The notes under the pieces are model-generated. The model made no database searches. It saw nothing but the letters and a program-made list of their open reading frames with translations, and was not told where the DNA came from. Positions 50,629 through 58,403 of a stretch of 64,000 nucleotides of DNA are shown here, piece by piece. Within the stretch, counting starts at the first letter, position 1; each line of letters starts with the position of its first letter. This DNA is from Sebaldella termitidis ATCC 33386 (GTDB lineage: Bacteria > Fusobacteriota > Fusobacteriia > Fusobacteriales > Leptotrichiaceae): assembly GCF_000024405.1 (NCBI RefSeq), contig NC_013517.1:2693989-2757988 (forward strand), in the 5' to 3' direction. The position numbers and the translations under genes were made by a program.

Positions 50629-51273
50629 ATGATAGACTTTAATGTCGAAAAACAAAATCAAATATTACAATTTTTAAAAGAAAAAAGAAAAGAGATTGGA
50701 TATACTCTACTTGATGCTTCTGAAATTTTAAAAATTTCACCTTCTTACTTAAAAAAACTAGAAGATGGAGAATATAAAAAAACAAATCTGGAACTTTTGC
50801 TTAACTATTATGATTTAGTTGGAATTGATCCTCAAAAATTATTATATGATCTGAACATATTAAAAGATAAACCATACTATAAAATCCCTATATATGGTGA
50901 TTTAAATGCTGAAAATATTGTTGATTACATACTTCCAACTGAAAATATTCAATTTGATGAAAGTTTTTTTGCCTATAAGTTAAAAGAAGATTACTCTCAT
51001 GATTTTTTCAAAAATGATGTAGTTATCGTAAAAAAAACTTCTGAGTCATTTAATGAAATATCAGAAACATCTATTTTATTTTCTAATAAAGTAAATAAAG
51101 TAGGGATTGGAACAATCAGAAAAATATATTCTGAAAATGATATTGCTAGTTATAACTCATTTATAATCTCAGTTAATTATGATATTTTTGCAATTTCAAA
51201 TTCAAAGAAAAATTTACCCAGTCAAATAAAAATTTATGGTGAAATAAAAGGAATTATACGCTTGATGGATTAG
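50629..51273 (+). CDS. XRE family phage-type repressor
   Basis: The 214-residue protein has an N-terminal helix-turn-helix (KRKEIGYTLLDASEILKISPSYLKKLEDG) and a C-terminal domain in the position of the S24/LexA peptidase of CI repressors (YYKIPIYGDLNAEN). The usual Ala-Gly cleavage site and the Ser-Lys dyad are not evident, so it may not self-cleave. It is followed on the same strand by a leader region and an antirepressor remnant, the usual content of a prophage control region. Confidence 0.8.
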   Translation: MIDFNVEKQNQILQFLKEKRKEIGYTLLDASEILKISPSYLKKLEDGEYKKTNLELLLNYYDLVGIDPQKLLYDLNILKDKPYYKIPIYGDLNAENIVDYILPTENIQFDESFFAYKLKEDYSHDFFKNDVVIVKKTSESFNEISETSILFSNKVNKVGIGTIRKIYSENDIASYNSFIISVNYDIFAISNSKKNLPSQIKIYGEIKGIIRLMD

Positions 51274-51336
51274 ATTATTAGCTAGTCCATTTTATTTTAT
51301 TCACTCACTTGACAAAATGAAATAAAAAATTTAAAT

Positions 51337-51364
51337 TTGACAAAAATAAATTTAATGATATAAA
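51337..51364 (+). promoter_or_regulatory. Promoter of the leader-peptide transcript
   Basis: TTGACA (51337-51342) and TATAAA (51359-51364) are 16 nt apart; a second TATAAT lies at 51369. A further TTGACA occurs at about 51309. Confidence 0.65.
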
Positions 51365-51394
51365 ATGATATAATCTGAATAGAAAGGAGAAAAT

Positions 51395-51448
51395 ATGTTA
51401 AAACTAAAAAGAAGCCAACTCGGCAAAGTTGGCTTAAAAGGGGTATAA
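51395..51448 (+). CDS. 17-residue leader peptide with nested hairpins
   Basis: AAAGGAGAAAAT before ATG 51395 is an excellent site for MLKLKRSQLGKVGLKGV. The coding sequence contains a perfect stem (AAGCCAACT with AGTTGGCTT, 51413-51435). Its stop overlaps the first arm of a second perfect stem (GTATAATATAC with GTATATTATAC). Confidence 0.5.
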   Translation: MLKLKRSQLGKVGLKGV

Positions 51449-51518
51449 TATACCACACATTCTATGTATATTATACTCCAAAAATATTAAAAACACAATA
51501 TTTTTAGGAGCTTTTTTT
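51412..51518 (+). promoter_or_regulatory. Series of three perfect hairpins before a phage gene
   Basis: After the leader stem come GTATAATATAC/GTATATTATAC (51443-51476) and AAAATATT/AATATTTT (about 51479-51507), the last just before AGGAGC and the ATG at 51519. Such a chain suggests translational or transcriptional attenuation of the genes downstream. Confidence 0.5.
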
Positions 51519-51806
51519 ATGCACAATAATATTAAAGACTTTATGCTATCTCATATAGAAAGCATGTATGATTATGGTCATTTAAAAGATGATCTGTCTA
51601 AAATGGAAGATAGCTTTTATAACTTAATTGAAAATATCAATTCTAAAACTGAATATACTAAAAATGACATTCAACAACTTATTAACACTTTTGAAACTGT
51701 ACTATTCACAGCAAAGAAAACCTATTTTGAACATGGAGCTACTTCCGGAATATCTAATATCAATAAAATGTACCTTACTCCAAGTGAGGTGGTACTTCAT
51801 GGATAA
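51519..51806 (+). CDS. Hypothetical phage-type protein
   Basis: The 95-residue helical acidic protein follows the hairpin region, with TTTAGGAGC before its ATG. It overlaps the start of the antirepressor remnant by 8 bp. The layout (repressor, small ORF, BRO-type antirepressor) is that of a prophage control module. Family not recognised. Confidence 0.6.
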   Translation: MHNNIKDFMLSHIESMYDYGHLKDDLSKMEDSFYNLIENINSKTEYTKNDIQQLINTFETVLFTAKKTYFEHGATSGISNINKMYLTPSEVVLHG

Positions 51807-52508
51807 ACTTCAGATATTTCAAAGTAAAGAATTTGGAAAAGTAAGAACTGTATTGATAGAAAATGAAGTTTGGTTTGTATTAATTGATATATGTAAGATA
51901 TTAGAACTTTCAAATCCTAGTAGTGTGATCAAAAGATTAGATGAAGACGAGGTGGCTAAGTTTGACTTAGGGAGCTTATCAGGGATTACTAATATCATTA
52001 ATGAAAGTGGATTATATAAAGTAATTTTTAGAAGTGACAAACCACAAGCTAATCAATTTACTAAATGGGTAACTCATGATGTATTACCTTCACTAAGAAA
52101 AACTGGCATCTACTCAATAAACCAAACTCCCAAAGAACTTGAACTAAAGAAAAAGAAATCCAACTTAAAACTGCTGAATTTCTTAATAATATGGCTGACA
52201 GTATCCTGATTCCCGAATATAAACAGATACTCAATGCTCATGCCACTAAGGTATTAACCGGGAATTTTCTACTCCCGTTACCTGTTGCCGGTGAAATAAC
52301 GTATAGTGCTACTGAAATTGGTAAAATACTTGGTATCTCAGCTAATATGGTTGGAAGATTAACTAAAAAACATAATCTCCGTACTGAAGAATACGGGAAA
52401 ATTTTTTATGATAAGTCTAAGTATTCCAGTAAGGAAGTTGAAACTTTCAGGTATTATATTAAAGTTATTGATATTCTGAAGAATATTGTAAGCATTCTAT
52501 CCGCATAA
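51799..52508 (+). pseudogene. BRO-N phage antirepressor, frameshifted
   Basis: The first part (51799-52130) is a BRO-N domain: VWFVLIDICKILELSNPSSVIKRLDEDE and WVTHDVLPSLRKTGIY. One base is missing in an A-rich stretch near 52155 (ELKKKK), after which the C-terminal domain is in another frame (EFLNNMADSILIPEYK and a KilA/ANT-like helix-turn-helix, YSATEIGKILGISANMVGRL). Restoring one A gives a protein of about 236 residues. A terminator at 52507 follows. Confidence 0.82.
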
Positions 52509-52530
52509 AAGTCCCTTTTGGGGCTTTTTA
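52506..52530 (+). terminator. Terminator of the antirepressor remnant
   Basis: AAGTCCC and GGGGCTT around TTTT, then TTTATT. Confidence 0.8.
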
Positions 52531-52631
52531 TTATACTCTACTCTTAATAATATTTTATTGCTTTTATTTAATAAATGAATTATAATTTATTGATTATTTG
52601 GTTATATCAAATTATTTCAAGGAAGATATTT

Positions 52632-53003
52632 ATGAAAAAAATTACTATTGCATTTATTATAATCTTTATATCGATTATTTCAAGTTTTGAATTACTAACT
52701 ATATATGAATTCTATTATTTTTTTAAAATTCATATCTTAATTTTATTGCCTCCACTATTTTTCTTACTTTTTTCTAGTTATTTTTTATTGAAGCATAATA
52801 AAAAAATTCCTTTTATTTCTGCTGTGATTATTAATTTAACTTTATTAATATATATTATTGAATTAGAAATATATCCTATTTTACGTATACATGAATTTTT
52901 TCAGGGTTCATTTATTGTAGGAAATTTATTAGGGAAATTTCGACACATAACTTTTAGTTCCTTAATTGATTATTTAAGGGAAATGCTATTCAAAAAATTA
53001 TGA
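52632..53003 (+). CDS. Small membrane protein, unknown
   Basis: The 123-residue protein has three hydrophobic segments (ITIAFIIIFISIISS; ILILLPPLFFLLFSSYFLL; FISAVIINLTLLIYII). AAGGAAGATATTT precedes ATG 52632. It is convergent with the RNA element at 53012, whose second terminator lies just behind it. Family unknown. Confidence 0.6.
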   Translation: MKKITIAFIIIFISIISSFELLTIYEFYYFFKIHILILLPPLFFLLFSSYFLLKHNKKIPFISAVIINLTLLIYIIELEIYPILRIHEFFQGSFIVGNLLGKFRHITFSSLIDYLREMLFKKL

Positions 53004-53011
53004 TATAAAAC

Positions 53012-53257
53012 AAAAAGGCCCCAAAGGGGCTGAGGAACTGTTAATACAGTACTTTAGTAATTACTATAAATAATATAAGTAACTATTGCTAATGTACGTA
53101 TAGGTGTCCTCCCAGTATAAAGATTTATGGTTTTTGTGAAACCACAAATTATTTTATAACAAAAAAGCCAGACTCGCGTCCAGCTTAATTGTCACAAAAT
53201 TTTAAATCTTTATACTCGTTTTCAATATTATTATATCATATTTCCGAAAAAGTGCAA
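53012..53257 (-). ncRNA. Structured RNA element, copy 2
   Basis: On the minus strand: promoter TTGCAC (53257-53252) with TATAAT (53235-53230) 16 nt apart; 5' arm A GTATAAAGATTTA (53215-53203); arm B TTTTGTGA (53199-53192); terminator AAGCTGGAC/GTCTGGCTT with six T (53186-53161); arm B' TCACAAAA (53139-53132); arm A' TAAATCTTTATAC (53127-53115) directly before GGGAGG; and a second terminator GCCCC/GGGGC with T run (53031-53012). Arms A/A' and B/B' are perfectly complementary. The first stem has G-U pairs only as minus-strand RNA, so that strand is the transcribed one. Confidence 0.65.
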
Positions 53258-53303
53258 GTTTTTAAAAATATGGTTATTTATATTATTGCATTCTCTCTAA
53301 CCC

Positions 53304-53774
53304 CTAGATCATTTGCCGATAACTATATAATTTAATGCTATCAAACTCATCTTGACCTTCTAGTTTAGATACACCAAGTTCTTTTAATATAAAATTTATG
53401 GCTCTCTCTTCATCATTCTTCTGTCCACCAAAATCATTAGTATATTGAATTGGAAATTTTTGTACACCATTTTCAAATAATACAGCAGATTGTTCACCCA
53501 CTCCACCAAAATAATCAGTCTCAAAATATGCTATTTTTCCATTATGTGAATATGTTTCCAATAATGAGAAAACAGCAGGTGTCAAAGACTCAAAATGTTC
53601 AACAGATACCTCATCTTTTAAATTTGATAACCTGACAATATCTTCAAATAAATTATCCGTTAAAAAAAGCATTGATAAACCTTGAGACAGTTGTATTGAA
53701 TTTCTGGACCAATTTTTAGCCAATCTGTTTATAGTACTATCACATCCTAAAAAAGCATTTATTTTATGACCCAT
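53304..53774 (-). CDS. Hypothetical protein, immunity-like
   Basis: This 156-residue soluble protein begins MGHKINAFLG and includes FETDYFGGVGEQSAVLFENG, a pattern I associate with small proteins beside polymorphic toxins, without a firm family name. It is transcribed toward the RNA element's neighbour and has no partner toxin in the window. GGGAGGATAAT precedes the ATG. Confidence 0.6.
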   Translation of the reverse strand: MGHKINAFLGCDSTINRLAKNWSRNSIQLSQGLSMLFLTDNLFEDIVRLSNLKDEVSVEHFESLTPAVFSLLETYSHNGKIAYFETDYFGGVGEQSAVLFENGVQKFPIQYTNDFGGQKNDEERAINFILKELGVSKLEGQDEFDSIKLYSYRQMI

Positions 53775-53860
53775 TAGTATTATCCTCCCCTACTTAAATT
53801 CTCTAAATAAATATTATTTATACAATGAATAACAGTATTTTTTTATTATACCTTCCTAAT

Positions 53861-54235
53861 TTATCGTTTATTGTTATATCTTATTACCATTGATATTAAA
53901 TCATCAAGTATACTATCCGGTATATCTCCTCTATAAATACTTTTATCACTTTCCATTATAGCTTTATGGAGTAAGACAGTTTCATCAGTCAATACTTTTA
54001 CTTCTATGGAGAAAATACAATATCCAGTCCAGCTCCGAACAAAATATATAATATTCTTTTCCTGAAACACAAACCACTTGTCTTCCATTACTTTTGGCTT
54101 TAACCCTCTTTTTAATAGTTTCAATTCATTAAAAGATAATACACGATTGTACTCTAATGGTATTGACATATTTATAGGATTAAATTTCCAGCTGTTATGA
54201 GTTATTATTTCTATTTTGATCACTTCCCTACTCAA
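53861..54235 (-). CDS. Hypothetical protein
   Basis: The frame of 124 codons contains MEDKWFVFQEKNIIYFVRSWTGYCIFSIEV, a block seen in a widespread uncharacterised family of small proteins (KWFxxxExxxLYFxRSWTGxCIY). The start is unsure: TTG 54235 or GTG 54223. It lies between two other minus-strand genes. Immunity or defence roles are guesses. Confidence 0.6.
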   Translation of the reverse strand: MSREVIKIEIITHNSWKFNPINMSIPLEYNRVLSFNELKLLKRGLKPKVMEDKWFVFQEKNIIYFVRSWTGYCIFSIEVKVLTDETVLLHKAIMESDKSIYRGDIPDSILDDLISMVIRYNNKR

Positions 54236-54270
54236 ATAACTTTTTTATAATTATATTATTTAAAGAAATT

Positions 54271-54921
54271 TTATGTAATCTTCTTAAATTTATTATACAT
54301 AATCGTACTCTTATAATCTAAATCATATACAGTATTTAGTATATCCTCAAGTATTTTTATTGTTAATTCTAAGTCCTCTTTTTTAGGTGAAATAAAATCA
54401 TGAGTCGCATCATTTCCTAAGTATCTGATTCCATGTAAATTCTTTTTTATATTATCAGTAATAAAAGTAGAGTTAACTATTTTATTCATTAAATTTCCAC
54501 TAACTATACCTTTATCTACACAAACAGCTTCAAGTAAAGTTCTTAGCCCAATTGAACAAAGTAATAAACATGAGTTATTATAACTATCAATTATTTCATT
54601 ATAAATAACTCTTAATTTTTGTGGTATTTTTATATATGTTTTTTTCTTTAATGATTTTATATTTCTTGTTGGATAGAAAGTATTTGTTAAAATAGGATTG
54701 CCTTCTTCATCTCTATCTTCAGAAAAATAATCAACTTTTTCAATGACTATTTCATCACAACCCATACATTGCCAAATGATCCAATTCTCACTCCACTCTA
54801 CTCCAAACATATTTTCAATAATTTCGGAATCTTCAAATAAAAAATCTACTTGATATTTATGATTTCTCTTCCCATTACATTTGTTACAAAACTTTTTTTC
54901 TATTCTTTCAGTTTTTTCCAA
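54271..54921 (-). CDS. DUF4145-type protein with zinc finger
   Basis: The 216-residue protein starts with a zinc finger (FCNKCNGKRNH...WQCMGCDE) and then has a DUF4145-like helical domain (LLCSIGLRTLLEAVCVDKG and LHGIRYLGNDATHD). DUF4145 proteins often sit near restriction or other defence genes, as here. AAGGAGGTTTATG marks the start. It lies just behind copy 3 of the RNA element, in the same orientation, so that element could control it. Confidence 0.75.
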   Translation of the reverse strand: MEKTERIEKKFCNKCNGKRNHKYQVDFLFEDSEIIENMFGVEWSENWIIWQCMGCDEIVIEKVDYFSEDRDEEGNPILTNTFYPTRNIKSLKKKTYIKIPQKLRVIYNEIIDSYNNSCLLLCSIGLRTLLEAVCVDKGIVSGNLMNKIVNSTFITDNIKKNLHGIRYLGNDATHDFISPKKEDLELTIKILEDILNTVYDLDYKSTIMYNKFKKIT

Positions 54922-54941
54922 TCATAAACCTCCTTATAAAG

Positions 54942-55052
54942 TTATTTAGTGTAATTATACCATAAAATTATATTAATTTTGAAAATATAAATAAAAAAAG
55001 CCTTCAATAAGAACGGCTCATCCCCTAAGGGGGTGAGAAATACTTTCAACAT
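54942..55052 (-). CDS. Possible 36-residue hydrophobic peptide in RNA element copy 3
   Basis: TTGGAGGAATACAA before ATG 55052 is a very good site. The peptide begins MLKVFLTPLGDEPF and is hydrophobic after residue 14. The coding sequence runs through the element's second terminator (54992-55018), so the full peptide is only made on read-through. The element's arm A' ends exactly at the GGAGG. Confidence 0.4.
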   Translation of the reverse strand: MLKVFLTPLGDEPFLLKAFFIYIFKINIILWYNYTK

Positions 55053-55205
55053 TTGTATTCCTCCAATATGTAAGTTTATGGCTCTTGGGAAGCCACAAAA
55101 TATTATAACAAAAAAGCTGAACCGTAGTCTAGCCTTTTATCCCAAGATTTTAAACGTTACATATTGTTTTCAATATTATTATATCATATTTCCGAAAAAG
55201 TGCAA
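54992..55205 (-). ncRNA. Structured RNA element, copy 3
   Basis: Same layout as copy 2 on the minus strand: TTGCAC (55205-55200), TATAAT (55183-55178), arm A CAATATGTAACGTTT (55166-55152), arm B TCTTGGGA (55147-55140), a terminator hairpin with six T (about 55137-55110), arm B' TCCCAAGA (55090-55083), arm A' AAACTTACATATTG (55077-55064) before GGAGGA, and a second terminator (55018-54992). The A and B sequences differ from copy 2 but remain complementary (A with a one-base bulge). Confidence 0.65.
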
Positions 55206-55231
55206 TTTTTTTAGAAATGTAATCTCCTATA

Positions 55232-57532
55232 TCAATTTAATGTTTTTATTTCTTCGTATATCTTTTCATAAAACTTATTTTTCTCTATATATTCCTCTTC
55301 AAGTACTTCTAAAAATAGTTGTTTTATTTCATCAAAATTTACTCCACTCTCAAAAGCAATATCAATCATAAGCTGGTCTAAACTAAAATAATCCAAATAT
55401 TCTGTTATATTACTCAATCTTTCACTTATTTTTTCTTTTCTTTTTATGTTCCAAATTTTTCCTTTTTCACTTAATTCTGTTACTCTTTTTATTTTGAAGC
55501 TTATTAGATAGTCTAAAATCTCTTGCAATTCTTTCTCTTTTCTTTTATTTATAAGATTTTCTCTAAAAAATTTTAGTAATTTTTCTTTATTTTGATTAAT
55601 ATTATCTAAATCACTATCATTAAAGTTATTTTCTATACTATTATCTTGAGATTTCATAAAAAATAAATTTACTTTCAAAAATTTTAGTATTTCATAAAAA
55701 ATATACATTTTATACTCTCTATCTTCAACTCTACTTCTTTCTAATTCTAAATCCTTTTTAAAATCATTAAAATTTTCATATTTAATATAGTAACTAATTT
55801 TAAACTTTACCAAAAGAAATAAAATCTCTAACTGAGACAAAGTTTTATTTTCTAATAAACTAACCAATATTTTTACTTTATCATCTTCCTTAAATGAAAA
55901 TATAGATGCAATATTAAAATAATCTTGGTATATGAAATCTTGTTTAGTATTATTAAGTATCTCATTTCGTTGTCTATCATAAATAGAAATTTTCTCTGTA
56001 TATCCCCCAACTTCATAATTTATTAAGTTTCTAAATCTAATATTTCTATCATCAATAAAGTCAAATATAAATTCTTGGTCAAGAAATTTATTTTCTAGCT
56101 CTTTTTTTTCTGTAATTTTTTCATTAAATTTATATTTTTTCAAATTTGGCTCTAACTTCATCTTTTCCCACCATGTTGGAACTAAAGTTTGAATGGTTTT
56201 CAATAAAATATAATCTTGTATATAATCATCAATAAAATCAGCATCTAATTCTATTTTTCTTAAATTTATTATTATTTTCTCTATATTTCTTATAGTTATT
56301 CTATCCAAAAACTCTTTTTTAATACTTTCATTCCATTCTTCAATTAAATTAGATTTTCTCTTTTCTTTTTTCTTAAAATATTCTAATACTCCATTTTTTT
56401 CTGAAAATTTATTTTTAATCTCCTTCAATATCTTTATTTCTCTATTTTTTAGACTATATAATCCTGAAAAATATTCAACAAGATCCTCAAAACTTAGCTT
56501 TCTCAATTGCATTTCTATAGAAAAGTATTTATCATAATACATTTCACCTTCTATATCATTACTGTTTAATATTTGAATCAATTTATTCTTTGAAGTAAGT
56601 GTTATAAGAGAAAAATTTTTTTCCAATTCTAAGTTTATCTCTCCAATAAAATTTAAAGTCTCAATTATATGATTGTTTGAGTCTATTCTGTCTAAATCAT
56701 CTAATATTAAAATAATCTTTTTATCCATTTTTGATATTTCATTATTTATATTTCTAATAATAGTATCATAGGTTTCCTCTATTCCTTTAAAAACTATTCC
56801 TTTAAACTCTATACCGAAATATTTTGTTAATTCTTTAAAATTTGAACTTAAAAAGCCATTTTTATTTAAAACAATCTTTATTTCATTCAAGATTTTTTTT
56901 CTAAATTCTAACTTATCTGTAAAATAAGGAGCCTTTATATATATAAACTCAAATTCTTTATTATATTTTTCCATAAATTTTCTTATAAAAAAGGTTTTTC
57001 CATTTCCCCATTTATCATCAATTAATATTGATTTCTCACCATAATCTAGTAATGTTTTTAATTCTATCAAATCTTTTTTTCTTTCAGGGAATAATTCATT
57101 TTTTTCACTTTCTATTTTATTCTTATTCTTCATATAATAAATTATACTTACAATAAAAATACAAATTATTAAAATTCCTACAGCAAGTTGAATTTTATAT
57201 TTTAATATTATTTTTTCCAAGATCTCTAATATATTACCAATATTAATATTACTCAGCCCTATTTCTATCAAATTTATATTTCCAGTTTCAAAATCAATTA
57301 TACTTAAAACATATTGAGTTATCAAAAATAGAAATCCTAGAAATAAAAAGTAGAGAATCTTCAACTTATTCTTATTATATTTTAAAATCCCAAATATAAA
57401 GGCTAATATTAATATTATTATCAGAAGATACACATTTTCTAACTTAAATAATATATTATATGTAATTTTTACTAAAAAGTAGAAAATAAAATTGATTAGG
57501 ATAAATAACACCATTTTTTTACACTCCTGCAT
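55232..57532 (-). CDS. KAP-family P-loop NTPase, membrane-anchored
   Basis: The 766-residue protein has four N-terminal hydrophobic segments (residues about 5-25, 33-50, 55-80 and 113-135), then a P-loop domain with Walker A DDKWGNGKTF (about 172-181) and Walker B IILILDDLDRID (about 273-284), the KAP signature. A long helical C-terminal part follows. KAP NTPases are membrane-linked STAND-like or effector proteins often found in defence islands. The gene follows the HNH gene by about 10 bp (GGGGAAAAGA before ATG), so it is co-transcribed with it. It is likely the effector or signalling arm of the cluster. Confidence 0.85.
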   Translation of the reverse strand: MQECKKMVLFILINFIFYFLVKITYNILFKLENVYLLIIILILAFIFGILKYNKNKLKILYFLFLGFLFLITQYVLSIIDFETGNINLIEIGLSNINIGNILEILEKIILKYKIQLAVGILIICIFIVSIIYYMKNKNKIESEKNELFPERKKDLIELKTLLDYGEKSILIDDKWGNGKTFFIRKFMEKYNKEFEFIYIKAPYFTDKLEFRKKILNEIKIVLNKNGFLSSNFKELTKYFGIEFKGIVFKGIEETYDTIIRNINNEISKMDKKIILILDDLDRIDSNNHIIETLNFIGEINLELEKNFSLITLTSKNKLIQILNSNDIEGEMYYDKYFSIEMQLRKLSFEDLVEYFSGLYSLKNREIKILKEIKNKFSEKNGVLEYFKKKEKRKSNLIEEWNESIKKEFLDRITIRNIEKIIINLRKIELDADFIDDYIQDYILLKTIQTLVPTWWEKMKLEPNLKKYKFNEKITEKKELENKFLDQEFIFDFIDDRNIRFRNLINYEVGGYTEKISIYDRQRNEILNNTKQDFIYQDYFNIASIFSFKEDDKVKILVSLLENKTLSQLEILFLLVKFKISYYIKYENFNDFKKDLELERSRVEDREYKMYIFYEILKFLKVNLFFMKSQDNSIENNFNDSDLDNINQNKEKLLKFFRENLINKRKEKELQEILDYLISFKIKRVTELSEKGKIWNIKRKEKISERLSNITEYLDYFSLDQLMIDIAFESGVNFDEIKQLFLEVLEEEYIEKNKFYEKIYEEIKTLN

Positions 57533-57542
57533 TCTTTTCCCC

Positions 57543-58403
57543 TTAATAATAATTTTCTATGATCCCTAATACTTTAAATTGTTCTAAAATATCTCTTGTC
57601 AATTTATGTCTAGGTTTATTTGAATCATTTGCAATTATCCTGATTTCTTCAAATACTCGATTCAAAATCTCATCTTTAGTGGAAAATAACCCTGAGTCCA
57701 ATAAATCATCTATTCTATCTTTATTATAATATTCTATTTTCTTTAATAGATTTACCAAATACTCTTTATGTAAACTAAGATTATATCGATTTTCTAAATG
57801 TAATAATTTATCTAAATTATCTGCATTCAATAAATTTCTTTTTATTATTTTAAAATCTTCTAAATTAATAAAATCACCATCATCTCTTGGAATTATATTA
57901 TAATTGTACATTATTTCATCTAAATAAATATTAGGTAATCCTTCTTTATTTCCTTTCTTTGAATTACAATATTTACATACTGGAACAAGATTATATAATG
58001 ATAAAGCTAGATATGGATATTTATCCTTAGGCATAATATGGTCAAATTCAAAGTTTTGATAGTTCTTAGAACTATTTTCTATATAATAAATGGGTGTTTC
58101 GTTACAATAGGGGCATACTCTCAATTTTAATATATCAAAATAAAATGCTTGTATTTTTATTTTAAATCCATCATAAACATCATTTATTTCTTTATCTCCA
58201 TTTACAGTTCCCATTCTTTTTATTATTTCATTTATTTCTTGTGGTTTTTTAAATATATAATCTTTAACTTTTTCATATACTTTATCTTTTTTGGTTCTTG
58301 GTTTTCGCTTTCCCTTTGTTTTTTCTACAGTTTTAGGTTTGAAATAGTCTTTTATTTCATTTTGTAACTCTTTAGGAATATCAACACTTTCAATTTTTAT
58401 CAT
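57543..58403 (-). CDS. HNH endonuclease, PtuB-like
   Basis: The protein of about 286 residues has a basic N-terminal part (KTKGKRKPRTKKDK) and an HNH core: CPYCNETP (first zinc pair, about residue 97), FEFDHIMPKDKYP (catalytic His of the DH pair, about residue 122), YNLVPVCKYCNSKKGN (Asn and second zinc pair). This is the HNH form seen in PtuB of Septu systems and related defence nucleases. ATG 58403 overlaps the end of the ATPase gene by 14 bp; the longer GTG start at 58412 is possible. The coupling and order (ATPase then HNH) match Septu. Confidence 0.88.
   Translation of the reverse strand: MIKIESVDIPKELQNEIKDYFKPKTVEKTKGKRKPRTKKDKVYEKVKDYIFKKPQEINEIIKRMGTVNGDKEINDVYDGFKIKIQAFYFDILKLRVCPYCNETPIYYIENSSKNYQNFEFDHIMPKDKYPYLALSLYNLVPVCKYCNSKKGNKEGLPNIYLDEIMYNYNIIPRDDGDFINLEDFKIIKRNLLNADNLDKLLHLENRYNLSLHKEYLVNLLKKIEYYNKDRIDDLLDSGLFSTKDEILNRVFEEIRIIANDSNKPRHKLTRDILEQFKVLGIIENYY

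Noticed and set aside
51628..52209. Long start for the antirepressor at 51628
   Set aside because: It overlaps the preceding gene in another frame; the BRO-N domain starts at ATG 51799 with a site.
50565..52530. Intact prophage
   Set aside because: Only control-region genes are present, with a broken antirepressor; no structural or replication genes are seen.
53012..53257. Retron-like msr-msd element (terminal complementary arms)
   Set aside because: No reverse transcriptase gene is near any of the three copies.
53012..53257. The three-copy element as a plus-strand RNA
   Set aside because: The main stem has A-C mismatches on the plus strand but G-U pairs on the minus strand, and promoter and T runs fit the minus strand.
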